Assembly (NCBI GenBank): GCA_035495815.1
Contig: DATJFH010000360.1
Span: forward strand, 1-6,249
Reading direction: 5' to 3'
Source: DATJFH01 sp035495815
Lineage (GTDB): Bacteria > Acidobacteriota > Terriglobia > Bryobacterales > Bryobacteraceae
DNA length: 6,249 nt
In this document: piece by piece, positions 1 through 5,498 of the stretch
Layout: the number at the start of each line of letters is the position of its first letter
Numbering within the stretch: the first letter of the stretch is position 1
Notes under the pieces: model-generated
The model's input: only the letters and a program-made list of their open reading frames with translations
Database searches by the model: none
Told to the model about the DNA's origin: nothing
Program-made: the position numbers and the translations under genes

Positions 1-2
1 CC

Positions 3-35
3 GACCGGTTCCGGATCGTTGCGGAGCGCGGTTAG
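3..35 (+). CDS. Possible 3' end of an upstream gene (last 10 codons)
   Basis: The third frame from the left edge reads DRFRIVAERG and then stops at TAG (33-35). Most codons end in G or C, as in the real genes of this window, and the residues look like an ordinary polar C-terminus. This could be the tail of a plus-strand gene lying mostly outside the window. Ten codons are too few to name a family. The other two plus-strand frames are also open from the edge (to about 189 and 142) but give Arg/Pro-rich, shadow-like peptides, so this frame is only the best of three weak candidates. Confidence 0.25.
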   Translation, partial: DRFRIVAERG

Positions 36-124
36 TCGTTGGCGTGGCCAATGCGGTTATCCTGCACGGGCCCGAACACCGGGACCGAGCCCACCTCGGC
101 AGGCAGGAATCGATGCGTCGCCAT
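32..124 (-). CDS. Doubtful small ORF, 30 residues, unknown
   Basis: On the minus strand an ATG at 124-122 opens 30 codons ending in TAA at 34-32. The peptide starts MATHRFLPAE and ends DNRIGHAND. Its third codon positions are mostly G or C, which is coding-like, but there is no clear Shine-Dalgarno sequence upstream and I recognise no family. The frame stays open upstream to about base 187 without another ATG. It may equally be a relic of a larger gene or chance. The stop overlaps the possible plus-strand stop at 33-35, so if both are real they are convergent. Confidence 0.15.
   Translation of the reverse strand: MATHRFLPAEVGSVPVFGPVQDNRIGHAND
61..103. repeat. Nested GC-rich inverted repeats upstream of the sulfatase
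   Basis: CCTGC (61-65) pairs with GCAGG (99-103). Inside lie a CGGGCCCG palindrome (68-75) and a perfect five-base stem CCGAG (85-89)/CTCGG (95-99) with loop CCCAC; the outer and inner stems share base 99, so they compete. No T-run follows on either strand, so this is not a clear intrinsic terminator. It could be structured RNA ending the upstream transcript, an operator, or chance in GC-rich DNA. Confidence 0.2.
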
Positions 125-159
125 GTGCGTTTGCTTCGATGACGCGAGGGCCGGGTTTA

Positions 160-190
160 TTGGGTCTGAGTGTGAGCCGGATGTACTAAT
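160..190 (+). promoter_or_regulatory. Possible sigma70-like promoter of the sulfatase gene
   Basis: TTGGGT (160-165) is a partial -35 match. It is followed after 19 bases by ACTAAT (185-190), which matches four of six positions of the -10 consensus, including its last four. A start about seven bases downstream would fall at or next to the sulfatase ATG at 198, which lacks a Shine-Dalgarno sequence. That would make the mRNA leaderless or nearly so. The -35 match is weak and the call rests on position and AT content in an otherwise GC-rich stretch. Confidence 0.3.
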
Positions 191-197
191 CTAAGCT

Positions 198-1634
198 ATG
201 ACTCAATTCTCCCGGCGCGGGTTTCTGCTCGCTACCGGCGGCGCCGTCGCCTGCCAAGCCGTGGCGGCCGATAAGGCTCCGCGGCCTAATATCGTTCTGC
301 TTCTCTCTGACGACATGGGCTGGGATCAGGTCGGCTATAACGGCGGCAAAGAAGTCCCGACTCCGAATATCGACGCCATCGCACGGGAAGGGGTGAGGCT
401 CACGCAGTTTTACGTGCAGCCTGTCTGCACGCCTTCGCGCGCCTGCCTAATGACCGGACGCTACGCCTGGAAGACGGGGACCGAGCGGCGTCCGGCGGCC
501 GCGTCCAGCCAGGGGATGCTGCGCGACGAGCGCACCGTGGCCGAAGCTCTGCGCGAGGCCGGGTACGCTACCTGGATGCTCGGCAAGTGGCACCTGGGCG
601 AGTGGCAGTCCGGGCACCTGCCGATAGCGCGCGGCTTCGAGCATCATTACGGATTCTACGGCGCCTTGATCGACTCCTTCACTCATACGCGGGAAGGGGT
701 GCTCGACTGGCATCGCGACGGCAGGCCCGTGATCGAGGAAGGCTACTCGACGTTTCTGTTGGCGAAGGAAGCCGCACGGTTGATCAGCGGACACGACGGA
801 AAGAAACCCTTCTTTCTCTACCTGCCGTTCAATGCCGTACACGGTCCGAATGAAGCGCCTAAAAAATATCTGCTCAAGTACGAACGGCTGGGCCGCACAG
901 GTCCGCAGCGCGCGCAACTGGAGTGCATGGACATCGCAATCGGGCAGGTCATGCGGGCGATCAAGGACAAGGGGATCGACGGCGAGACGCTGGTTATTTT
1001 CGCCAATGACAACGGCGGTCCGCGGCGGATGACGACGAATGGTCCATACCGCGGATTCAAATCGGCCTATCACGAAGGCGGCATCCGCGTTCCGGCTGCC
1101 GCCAGGTGGCCGGGGATGATTCCGGCCGGATCACAAACGGATGAGATGCTCCACGCGGTGGACCTGTTTCCCACGTTCTGCCGGCTGGCGGGGGCCGACA
1201 TCGACAAAGGCTTGCCGCTCGACGGCAAGGATGTGTGGCGGACCATCGCCGCGGGGGCCGCGTCGCCTCGCCGCGAGATCGCGCACTGCCTGCAGGTGAT
1301 CCGCGCGGGGGACTGGAAGCTCATCGAGCAAGGCGCCAGTTACTACACCTGGGAGGAGCAGCCGCTGCAGCTTTACAACATGCGCGAGGACCCCTACGAG
1401 AAGCATAACCGCGCGGCCGAGCAGCCGGAGATCGTCGCCAAATTGCGCGAGCGGCTGGCGTATTACCGGGGGCAGGCTCGTAAAGAGGAGCCGCCCGGGC
1501 GTATTCCGGGGGGACCGCCGGCGGTGTATGGAGAAGAGGAGAACGCGAAGTACGGCACGTGGGTGAGGGAACAGGCTGCGGCGTTGAAGCTGACGGATCA
1601 GGACGCGAAGTCGCAGCGCAGGAGGAAGAAATAA
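198..1634 (+). CDS. Tat-exported Cys-type sulfatase (arylsulfatase A-like)
   Basis: A 478-residue sulfatase of the alkaline phosphatase-like superfamily (PF00884 type) that hydrolyses sulfate esters, probably on a sulfated glycan; the true substrate is not visible. The N-terminus carries a twin-arginine signal (SRRGFLL, residues 5-11), a hydrophobic stretch and a likely AVA|AD cleavage after residue 23, so it acts in the periplasm or at the cell surface. Visible active-site elements are the metal aspartates 38-39 (SDD), the CTPSR motif at 77-81 whose Cys77 is converted to formylglycine, Lys130 and His132 (GKWHLG), His215 (VHGP), Asp271-Asn272 (NDNGG) and Lys288 in RGFK before EGGIRVP. The C-terminal part has the family's GDWKLI (371-376) and LYN..EDPYE (392-401), then a basic tail ending RRRKK. 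Length and motifs are complete. ATG 198 is chosen because the Tat motif begins four codons later; no Shine-Dalgarno sequence precedes it. A formylglycine-generating enzyme is needed but is not encoded here. Confidence 0.95.
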   Translation: MTQFSRRGFLLATGGAVACQAVAADKAPRPNIVLLLSDDMGWDQVGYNGGKEVPTPNIDAIAREGVRLTQFYVQPVCTPSRACLMTGRYAWKTGTERRPAAASSQGMLRDERTVAEALREAGYATWMLGKWHLGEWQSGHLPIARGFEHHYGFYGALIDSFTHTREGVLDWHRDGRPVIEEGYSTFLLAKEAARLISGHDGKKPFFLYLPFNAVHGPNEAPKKYLLKYERLGRTGPQRAQLECMDIAIGQVMRAIKDKGIDGETLVIFANDNGGPRRMTTNGPYRGFKSAYHEGGIRVPAAARWPGMIPAGSQTDEMLHAVDLFPTFCRLAGADIDKGLPLDGKDVWRTIAAGAASPRREIAHCLQVIRAGDWKLIEQGASYYTWEEQPLQLYNMREDPYEKHNRAAEQPEIVAKLRERLAYYRGQARKEEPPGRIPGGPPAVYGEEENAKYGTWVREQAAALKLTDQDAKSQRRRKK

Positions 1635-1662
1635 AGTTGCGGGCGGGGACGATGGAGCAAGC

Positions 1663-1697
1663 GCGCCCGCCGGGGGCGCAGCATTGTTTTGTTGCAT
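1663..1697 (+). terminator. Hairpin with T-rich tail between sulfatase and diheme gene
   Basis: GCGCCC (1663-1668) and GGGCGC (1674-1679) form a perfect six-base GC stem around the loop GCCGG. The T-rich but interrupted stretch ATTGTTTTGTTG (1683-1694) follows closely. This resembles an intrinsic terminator 28 bases after the sulfatase stop. It lies only 19 bases before the next ATG, so it may act as a partial terminator that lowers expression of the second gene rather than a full stop. The tail is interrupted by G residues, so strength is uncertain. Confidence 0.4.
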
Positions 1698-1698
1698 A

Positions 1699-3696
1699 AT
1701 GACCGAAGTGGCTACGCGGCGTTCCATCCCGTGGCTCGTCCTGGCGAGCCTCATAACGGCGGGCGTCCTGACCGCCCAGCCGGTGGACGACCGGTTTTTC
1801 GTCGAGAAACTCTATCCGATTTTCGAAAAAGCGGAGTGCCGCCTCTGCCACAACGACAACGGCGTCTCCTCCGCCACCCGGCTGCAGTTCCCCGCCGCGG
1901 ATGCGAGCGTCGACTCTATCCGGATCTTCGGACTGAAGCTGTCGGCCTTGATCGACCGCAGCGCGATTTCGAAATCGCTGCTGCTCAACAAGCCGACATT
2001 GCGGATTCCCCACACCGGCGGCGAGCGCGTCGCCAAGGGCAGCCCGGAAGAGCAGATATTGAAAACGTGGGTCACGCATCTCGCCAAGCTGAAAGAGGCG
2101 GAGATCGCCGCTTCGATCCGCCGTCTCGGCTCGGGCCAGCGCGCTCCGGCGAAACCGGCCGAACTGCGGAGGCTCACGCTGAGCCAGTACAACCATACCG
2201 TGCGCGACCTGCTCGGAGACTACACACGTCCGGCCGATCAGTTTCCTCCCGAGGATTTTCTCAATGGCTTCACCAACCAGGTAGAGGGTCAGAGCGTACC
2301 GCCGCTGCTGGCCGAAGCCTACACCGTGGCGGCGGAGAAGCTGGCCGCGAATGCATTCCGGAGAGGCGACAGTCAGGGTCTGATTCCGTGCAAACCAGCC
2401 TCGCCCGGCGACCGGTCCTGCCGGGATAAATTCATCCGCAGTTTCGGTTCCCGTGCGTTTCGCCGGCCGCTGACCGATGAGGAAGCCGCCGGCTACGCCG
2501 CCTTGTTCAGCCAGGCGGCGCAGCGCAATTTCGAGGCGGGCGCAAAGTTGGTGGTCGAGGCGATGCTGCAATCGCCGAGCTTCCTGTTCCACCTGGAAGA
2601 CGGTCCCGGCGGCCGATGGCGGCAGTACGGCGTCGCCAGCCGGCTTTCGTACTTCCTGTGGGACACCATGCCGTCGGCCGAGCTCTTCCGCGCCGCCGAG
2701 GCAGGCGAGTTGGGAGATTCAGCAGGCATTCGGAAGATCGCGGTCCGCATGCTCGACAATCCCCAAGCCAAGCGGGCGCTCGAGGTGTTCCTCGCCCAGT
2801 GGATGCGTTTCGATCGGGTGATGTCTTCCGTGCGGAATGCCCGCGCCTATCCCGACTTCAGCAATTCGCTGCTTCCGGTGATGACCGAAGAAACGCGCCA
2901 TCTGTTCAATCACCTGGTTTGGAATGACCGCAACTTCATGGAGATGTTCAGCGCCGATTACACTTTCCTGTCGGCGCGCCTGGCGCAGCTCTACGGCATG
3001 GATCCGCCGGGAGAAGAGTTCGGCATGGTGAAGTATCCGCAGGGCACCACGCGGGCAGGGGTTCTGGGACACGCCGGACTGCTGACTCTCACCGGGAACC
3101 AGACGGACACCTCGCCCACGGCGCGAGGCCTCTTCGTGCGCGAACATTTTCTCTGCCAGAACGTGCCTCCCCCGCCACCGGGCGTGGACACAAACCTGCC
3201 GCCGGTCACCGACAAGCCGCTGACGAACAGGGATCGGCTCGCCATTCACCTTGGCAATCCGAGCTGCGCCGCCTGCCACAGCCTGATCGATCCCATCGGA
3301 CTCGGCTTCGAGAAGTTCGACAACATCGGCCGCTACCGCGAGAAACTGTCCCTGAGGATCCAGTCTCTGCGGGACGCGGTTACAAAGAAAGATTCGGCGC
3401 CCAAGGATTTCGAACTGCCCCTCGACACGTCCGCGCACATTCAGGGCATAGCCAATTCGCAGTTCACCACCATCAAGGAGCTGGGCGGGATACTGGCGAA
3501 TGATCCGACCTGCCAGCGTTGCATGGTGAAGCAGATCTTCCGCTACGCCGCCGGCCGGCACGAGACCGAATCGGACCAGCCGCAGCTCGATGCGCTATAC
3601 GAGGTATTCCGGAAGTCCGGGTTTCGCTTCCGCGAGCTGCTGCTGGCGCTGGTGTCCTCGCCGGCGTTTCTGCAGGTGGCGGTCTCCCGCTCCTAG
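1699..3696 (+). CDS. Secreted diheme DUF1592/DUF1588/DUF1585 protein
   Basis: A 665-residue exported protein of the planctomycete-type multidomain cytochrome-like family; its biochemical role is not established. A signal peptide (RR at 7-8, hydrophobic 10-24) probably ends LTA|Q after residue 26. A first haem c motif CRLCH is at 47-51. Domains then follow the usual order: DUF1587 (about 155-220, RLTLSQYNHTVRDLLGD), DUF1595 (about 241-300, FRRPLTDEE), DUF1592 (about 310-435, SRLSYFLWDTMP), DUF1588 (about 450-555, with NQTDTSPTARG, a five-proline run at 490-494 and a second haem motif CAACH at 523-527) and DUF1585 (about 589-661, CQRCM at 605-609 then FRYAAGR). Two intact CxxCH motifs suggest periplasmic electron transfer or a redox enzyme. 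The frame opens at TTG 1684, but ATG 1699 gives a normal signal peptide; GTG 1708 is possible. None has a good Shine-Dalgarno sequence. It lies 64 bases after the sulfatase on the same strand, so the two may be co-transcribed. Confidence 0.93.
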   Translation: MTEVATRRSIPWLVLASLITAGVLTAQPVDDRFFVEKLYPIFEKAECRLCHNDNGVSSATRLQFPAADASVDSIRIFGLKLSALIDRSAISKSLLLNKPTLRIPHTGGERVAKGSPEEQILKTWVTHLAKLKEAEIAASIRRLGSGQRAPAKPAELRRLTLSQYNHTVRDLLGDYTRPADQFPPEDFLNGFTNQVEGQSVPPLLAEAYTVAAEKLAANAFRRGDSQGLIPCKPASPGDRSCRDKFIRSFGSRAFRRPLTDEEAAGYAALFSQAAQRNFEAGAKLVVEAMLQSPSFLFHLEDGPGGRWRQYGVASRLSYFLWDTMPSAELFRAAEAGELGDSAGIRKIAVRMLDNPQAKRALEVFLAQWMRFDRVMSSVRNARAYPDFSNSLLPVMTEETRHLFNHLVWNDRNFMEMFSADYTFLSARLAQLYGMDPPGEEFGMVKYPQGTTRAGVLGHAGLLTLTGNQTDTSPTARGLFVREHFLCQNVPPPPPGVDTNLPPVTDKPLTNRDRLAIHLGNPSCAACHSLIDPIGLGFEKFDNIGRYREKLSLRIQSLRDAVTKKDSAPKDFELPLDTSAHIQGIANSQFTTIKELGGILANDPTCQRCMVKQIFRYAAGRHETESDQPQLDALYEVFRKSGFRFRELLLALVSSPAFLQVAVSRS

Positions 3697-3712
3697 TATC
3701 TGACCTTCACTG

Positions 3713-3728
3713 CGAACCGCACAGTTCG
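3713..3728. repeat. Short inverted repeat after the diheme gene
   Basis: CGAAC (3713-3717) and GTTCG (3724-3728) form a five-base stem with loop CGCACA, 16 bases after the stop of the diheme gene. No T-run follows, so a role in ending transcription is only suggested by position. Confidence 0.2.
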
Positions 3729-3750
3729 GAGCGTATATGCTGATATGTTG

Positions 3751-3765
3751 CGGCTCGCAGAGCCG
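3751..3765. repeat. Perfect six-base hairpin in the convergent gap
   Basis: CGGCTC (3751-3756) and GAGCCG (3760-3765) form a perfect stem with the three-base loop GCA. It lies between the two convergent gene blocks and could act on transcripts from either strand. Neither flank has a T-run, so it is not a standard intrinsic terminator; it might work with Rho or protect a 3' end. Confidence 0.3.
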
Positions 3766-3867
3766 AGCCCCCGCAGTGTCGCTGCCAGACAGCCGCGCAC
3801 GGGAAAGAAGTAAATCGGTTCGCGCGCTTCCAGCGCTCCGGACTGCGGGGCACGTGGTCTCCACCTG

Positions 3868-3894
3868 GGGCGGCCGCACGAGCAGAAGCCGCCC
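3868..3894. repeat. Seven-base GC hairpin downstream of the minus-strand operon
   Basis: GGGCGGC (3868-3874) pairs perfectly with GCCGCCC (3888-3894) around a 13-base loop. It starts 47 bases past the stop of the TIM-barrel gene in that gene's direction. An overlapping alternative stem is CCGCC (3889-3893)/GGCGG (3897-3901). There is no T-tract. Its position makes it the best candidate for a 3' end structure of the minus-strand operon, but GC-rich DNA forms such stems often. Confidence 0.3.
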
Positions 3895-3941
3895 TCGGCG
3901 GTCGACACCGCGACCATCAGCTGCATGGAAGACGGCAGGTT

Positions 3942-4748
3942 TCAGGCTCGCACCGGTCTTCCGGCTGAGCTGGCCACGTTGTTCCACGCTCGCCGGAGGA
4001 TACCGCAGCTCATCCGAAGATATTCCCGATCCGGGGTGAAGACTTCGAGCGTGATCGTTCCATCGTAGCCGCTGGCATTCAGCGCGGCGAGGACGCGGTG
4101 TAGGTCCAGATTGCCGGCGCCCAGAGGCAGGTGCAGATCCGCTCCGCCCCCTTTGTTGTCGTGCAGGTGCACGTGCCGCAGCCTCGATCCGTAAGCCTGA
4201 AGAATGTTCTCGGTTTGATTGAACGGCGTCAGCAGGTTGGCGTGTCCGATGTCCAGATGCAAGGCAAGCTCGGGCAGCGGGCCAAGCAATTCACCCAATT
4301 GTTCCACGTTGTTGAAGTCACCCGGAAGGTTTTCGATCATCAGTCCGATGCCCAGCCGTTCGGCGCACGGCAAGAGTTCCTCGATGGATCGGATATTCCG
4401 CTCGATGAGGAACGAACGTGGATGCATAGGTGTATGGCGGTCCGGATGAAGGTTCATCCATTTCGCCCCGACCTCTGAGAATACTTCCAGACACCGGCGC
4501 AATTCGGCGACAGCCGCGCACCGGATCTCCTCGAACGGGCTGGCCAGCGGCAGATAGAAAGCCGTGTGACCGATGACGTCAAGATGCCCCCTCTCGAGCG
4601 CCCCGCGGATCGCGGCAGCATCCACTCTATCCGAGGCGGCCAGCGGGGGCTCGAGGGTCAGGTCCACGAATTCCAAGCCCATCGCCGCCATCCAGGTGAT
4701 CTCACCCACGACGTCTTCCGCCGGGTGGTTCATGGCGCCGATCAGCAT
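3942..4748 (-). CDS. Sugar phosphate isomerase/epimerase-like TIM barrel
   Basis: A 268-residue protein of the xylose isomerase-like TIM barrel/AP endonuclease 2 family (PF01261 type). Such proteins use a bound divalent metal to isomerise or epimerise sugars or related polyols; the substrate cannot be read here. Strand-end motifs typical of the fold are visible: EFVDLTLE (26-33), GHTAF (60-64), MNLHPD (98-103), MIENLPG (137-143, Glu139), LDIGHAN (165-171, Asp166 and His169), HVHLHDN (192-198), the glycine-rich LPLGAGNLD (207-215) and TLEVF (233-237, Glu235). Glu139, Asp166, Glu235 and a histidine of HVHLHD are the likely metal ligands. No signal peptide is seen, so it is cytoplasmic. ATG 4748-4746 overlaps the stop of the upstream nucleotidyltransferase by seven bases and has a good Shine-Dalgarno sequence, indicating translational coupling. 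It is the last gene of the minus-strand operon. The length is normal for the family. It could instead act as a lyase, dehydratase or nuclease, which share this fold. Confidence 0.87.
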   Translation of the reverse strand: MLIGAMNHPAEDVVGEITWMAAMGLEFVDLTLEPPLAASDRVDAAAIRGALERGHLDVIGHTAFYLPLASPFEEIRCAAVAELRRCLEVFSEVGAKWMNLHPDRHTPMHPRSFLIERNIRSIEELLPCAERLGIGLMIENLPGDFNNVEQLGELLGPLPELALHLDIGHANLLTPFNQTENILQAYGSRLRHVHLHDNKGGGADLHLPLGAGNLDLHRVLAALNASGYDGTITLEVFTPDREYLRMSCGILRRAWNNVASSAGRPVRA

Positions 4749-5485
4749 CCGTTACCGTCCTCGAGACACACCAGCCAGGCGCGCGAATCGAGCAGAGCCG
4801 CCCGCCGGCGGGTGATATCGGCGGACGGAACTCCATCCCCGGCTTCTCCGTCTCGCATCCAGCGCGGATTTCCCGCCAAAACGCCGGGGCGAAGCCACTG
4901 GTAGACCTGGAGAATGCCTTTGAGGAGCGGCAGATCGTCGCTGAGGCGGCTGGCCAGATAATCCCAATCCAGCCGGCGCCGGGCGCAGTCGACAAGATTG
5001 AGGATGTCCGGCCAATCGCAGCGGTCGCGCTGAAAAACGTACAGTTTGCTCCAGATCATCTCCTCGACCGATAGCAGATGGAACCGCTTGCCGCCCGCCT
5101 CGATCTCCTGCGCCCGCTCCAGCCAGCCCCGATCCACATCCGCCCGTCGGTTCGCCATGGCCCAGATTACATCCACGATCAGCTCGTCCTTGCAAGCCCG
5201 GTAAATCCAGCCGCGGTCATACGGCAAGCGGCTGTAATAATCCTCGAACCCCAGGTCGGTAAGAGCGCGAATCATACCGGGCGCGTCCTCCGGCAGCACG
5301 TATAAGTCCAGGTCCTTGGAATTGCGCAGCAATCCGCAATGCGCAGCCATCGCCAGCGAACCGCCCACCGCGAAGGGGATCTCCCTGGCTTGAGCTTCTT
5401 CGATGACCGCTAAATAGACGTCTATATCCAGGGCCGCGATTCCGGGCCCAGCCACAGGCTTCTCCACGATTTCAAGGCCCAGCAT
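4742..5485 (-). CDS. Nucleotidyltransferase-fold protein of unknown substrate
   Basis: A 247-residue protein with the signature of the DNA polymerase beta-like nucleotidyltransferase superfamily. Residues 39-43 read AVGGS, the GG[ST] nucleotide-binding turn; KDLDLYV (57-63) supplies the first two metal carboxylates, Asp58 and Asp60; IVDVIW (103-108) supplies the third, Asp105. All catalytic positions are present, so it should be active in transferring a nucleotidyl group to an unknown acceptor (small molecule, protein or RNA). A helical second half follows with EEMIWSKLYVFQRDR (141-155), CDWPDI and RRLDWDYL (170-177), a pattern seen in uncharacterised nucleotidyltransferases; the C-terminus (about 205-247) is not recognised. 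No signal peptide or membrane segment. It starts 11 bases after the GH4 gene and ends seven bases inside the TIM-barrel gene. Antitoxin/toxin nucleotidyltransferases of the MNT or AbiEii type share the fold, but no HEPN or AbiEi-type partner is next to it. Confidence 0.8.
   Translation of the reverse strand: MLGLEIVEKPVAGPGIAALDIDVYLAVIEEAQAREIPFAVGGSLAMAAHCGLLRNSKDLDLYVLPEDAPGMIRALTDLGFEDYYSRLPYDRGWIYRACKDELIVDVIWAMANRRADVDRGWLERAQEIEAGGKRFHLLSVEEMIWSKLYVFQRDRCDWPDILNLVDCARRRLDWDYLASRLSDDLPLLKGILQVYQWLRPGVLAGNPRWMRDGEAGDGVPSADITRRRAALLDSRAWLVCLEDGNGC
4758..4762 (-). promoter_or_regulatory. Ribosome binding site of the TIM-barrel gene
   Basis: GAGGA on the minus strand (4762 to 4758) lies nine bases before the ATG at 4748. 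It sits inside the last codons of the nucleotidyltransferase gene and fixes the start of the TIM-barrel protein. Confidence 0.65.
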
Positions 5486-5493
5486 TTTGAGGA

Positions 5494-5498
5494 CCTTT
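5494..5498 (-). promoter_or_regulatory. Ribosome binding site of the nucleotidyltransferase gene
   Basis: AAAGG on the minus strand (5498 to 5494) lies eight bases before the ATG at 5485. It overlaps the TAA stop (5499-5497) of the GH4 gene, an arrangement that favours reinitiation by the ribosome leaving the GH4 frame. Confidence 0.55.

Larger units (their letters stand above)
3697..3941. other. Convergent intergenic region without a supported gene
   Basis: The 245 bases between the stops of the diheme and TIM-barrel genes. Open frames exist on both strands but overlap the flanking genes and give Arg/Ser/Pro-rich peptides with no recognisable family and no ribosome binding site. The visible structure is three inverted repeats, listed separately. 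I see no tRNA, repeat array or insertion-sequence end. Confidence 0.6.

Noticed and set aside
243..260. Possible lipoprotein lipobox (AVAC, residues 16-19) in the sulfatase signal
   Set aside because: The -3 residue is Ala rather than Leu/Val/Ile, and a good signal peptidase I site (AVA|AD) follows within five residues.
447..1073. Minus-strand open frame of 208 codons inside the sulfatase
   Set aside because: It is antisense to the sulfatase active-site region and has no recognisable domain or ribosome binding site.
1321..2592. Long minus-strand open frame of 423 codons
   Set aside because: It runs antisense to the 3' part of the sulfatase and the 5' part of the diheme gene, both with full family motifs. 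Its peptide is rich in Arg, Ala and Pro with no recognisable domain, as expected for the antisense shadow of GC-rich genes.
2719..3561. Minus-strand open frame of 280 codons inside the diheme gene
   Set aside because: It is fully antisense to conserved DUF1592/DUF1588/DUF1585 domains, including a haem motif. It has no family signature, and its length is explained by scarcity of stops in GC-rich antisense frames.
3595..4039. Small open frames on both strands spanning the convergent gap
   Set aside because: Each extends into a real gene in the wrong frame, lacks a ribosome binding site and gives low-complexity Arg/Ser/Pro-rich peptide.
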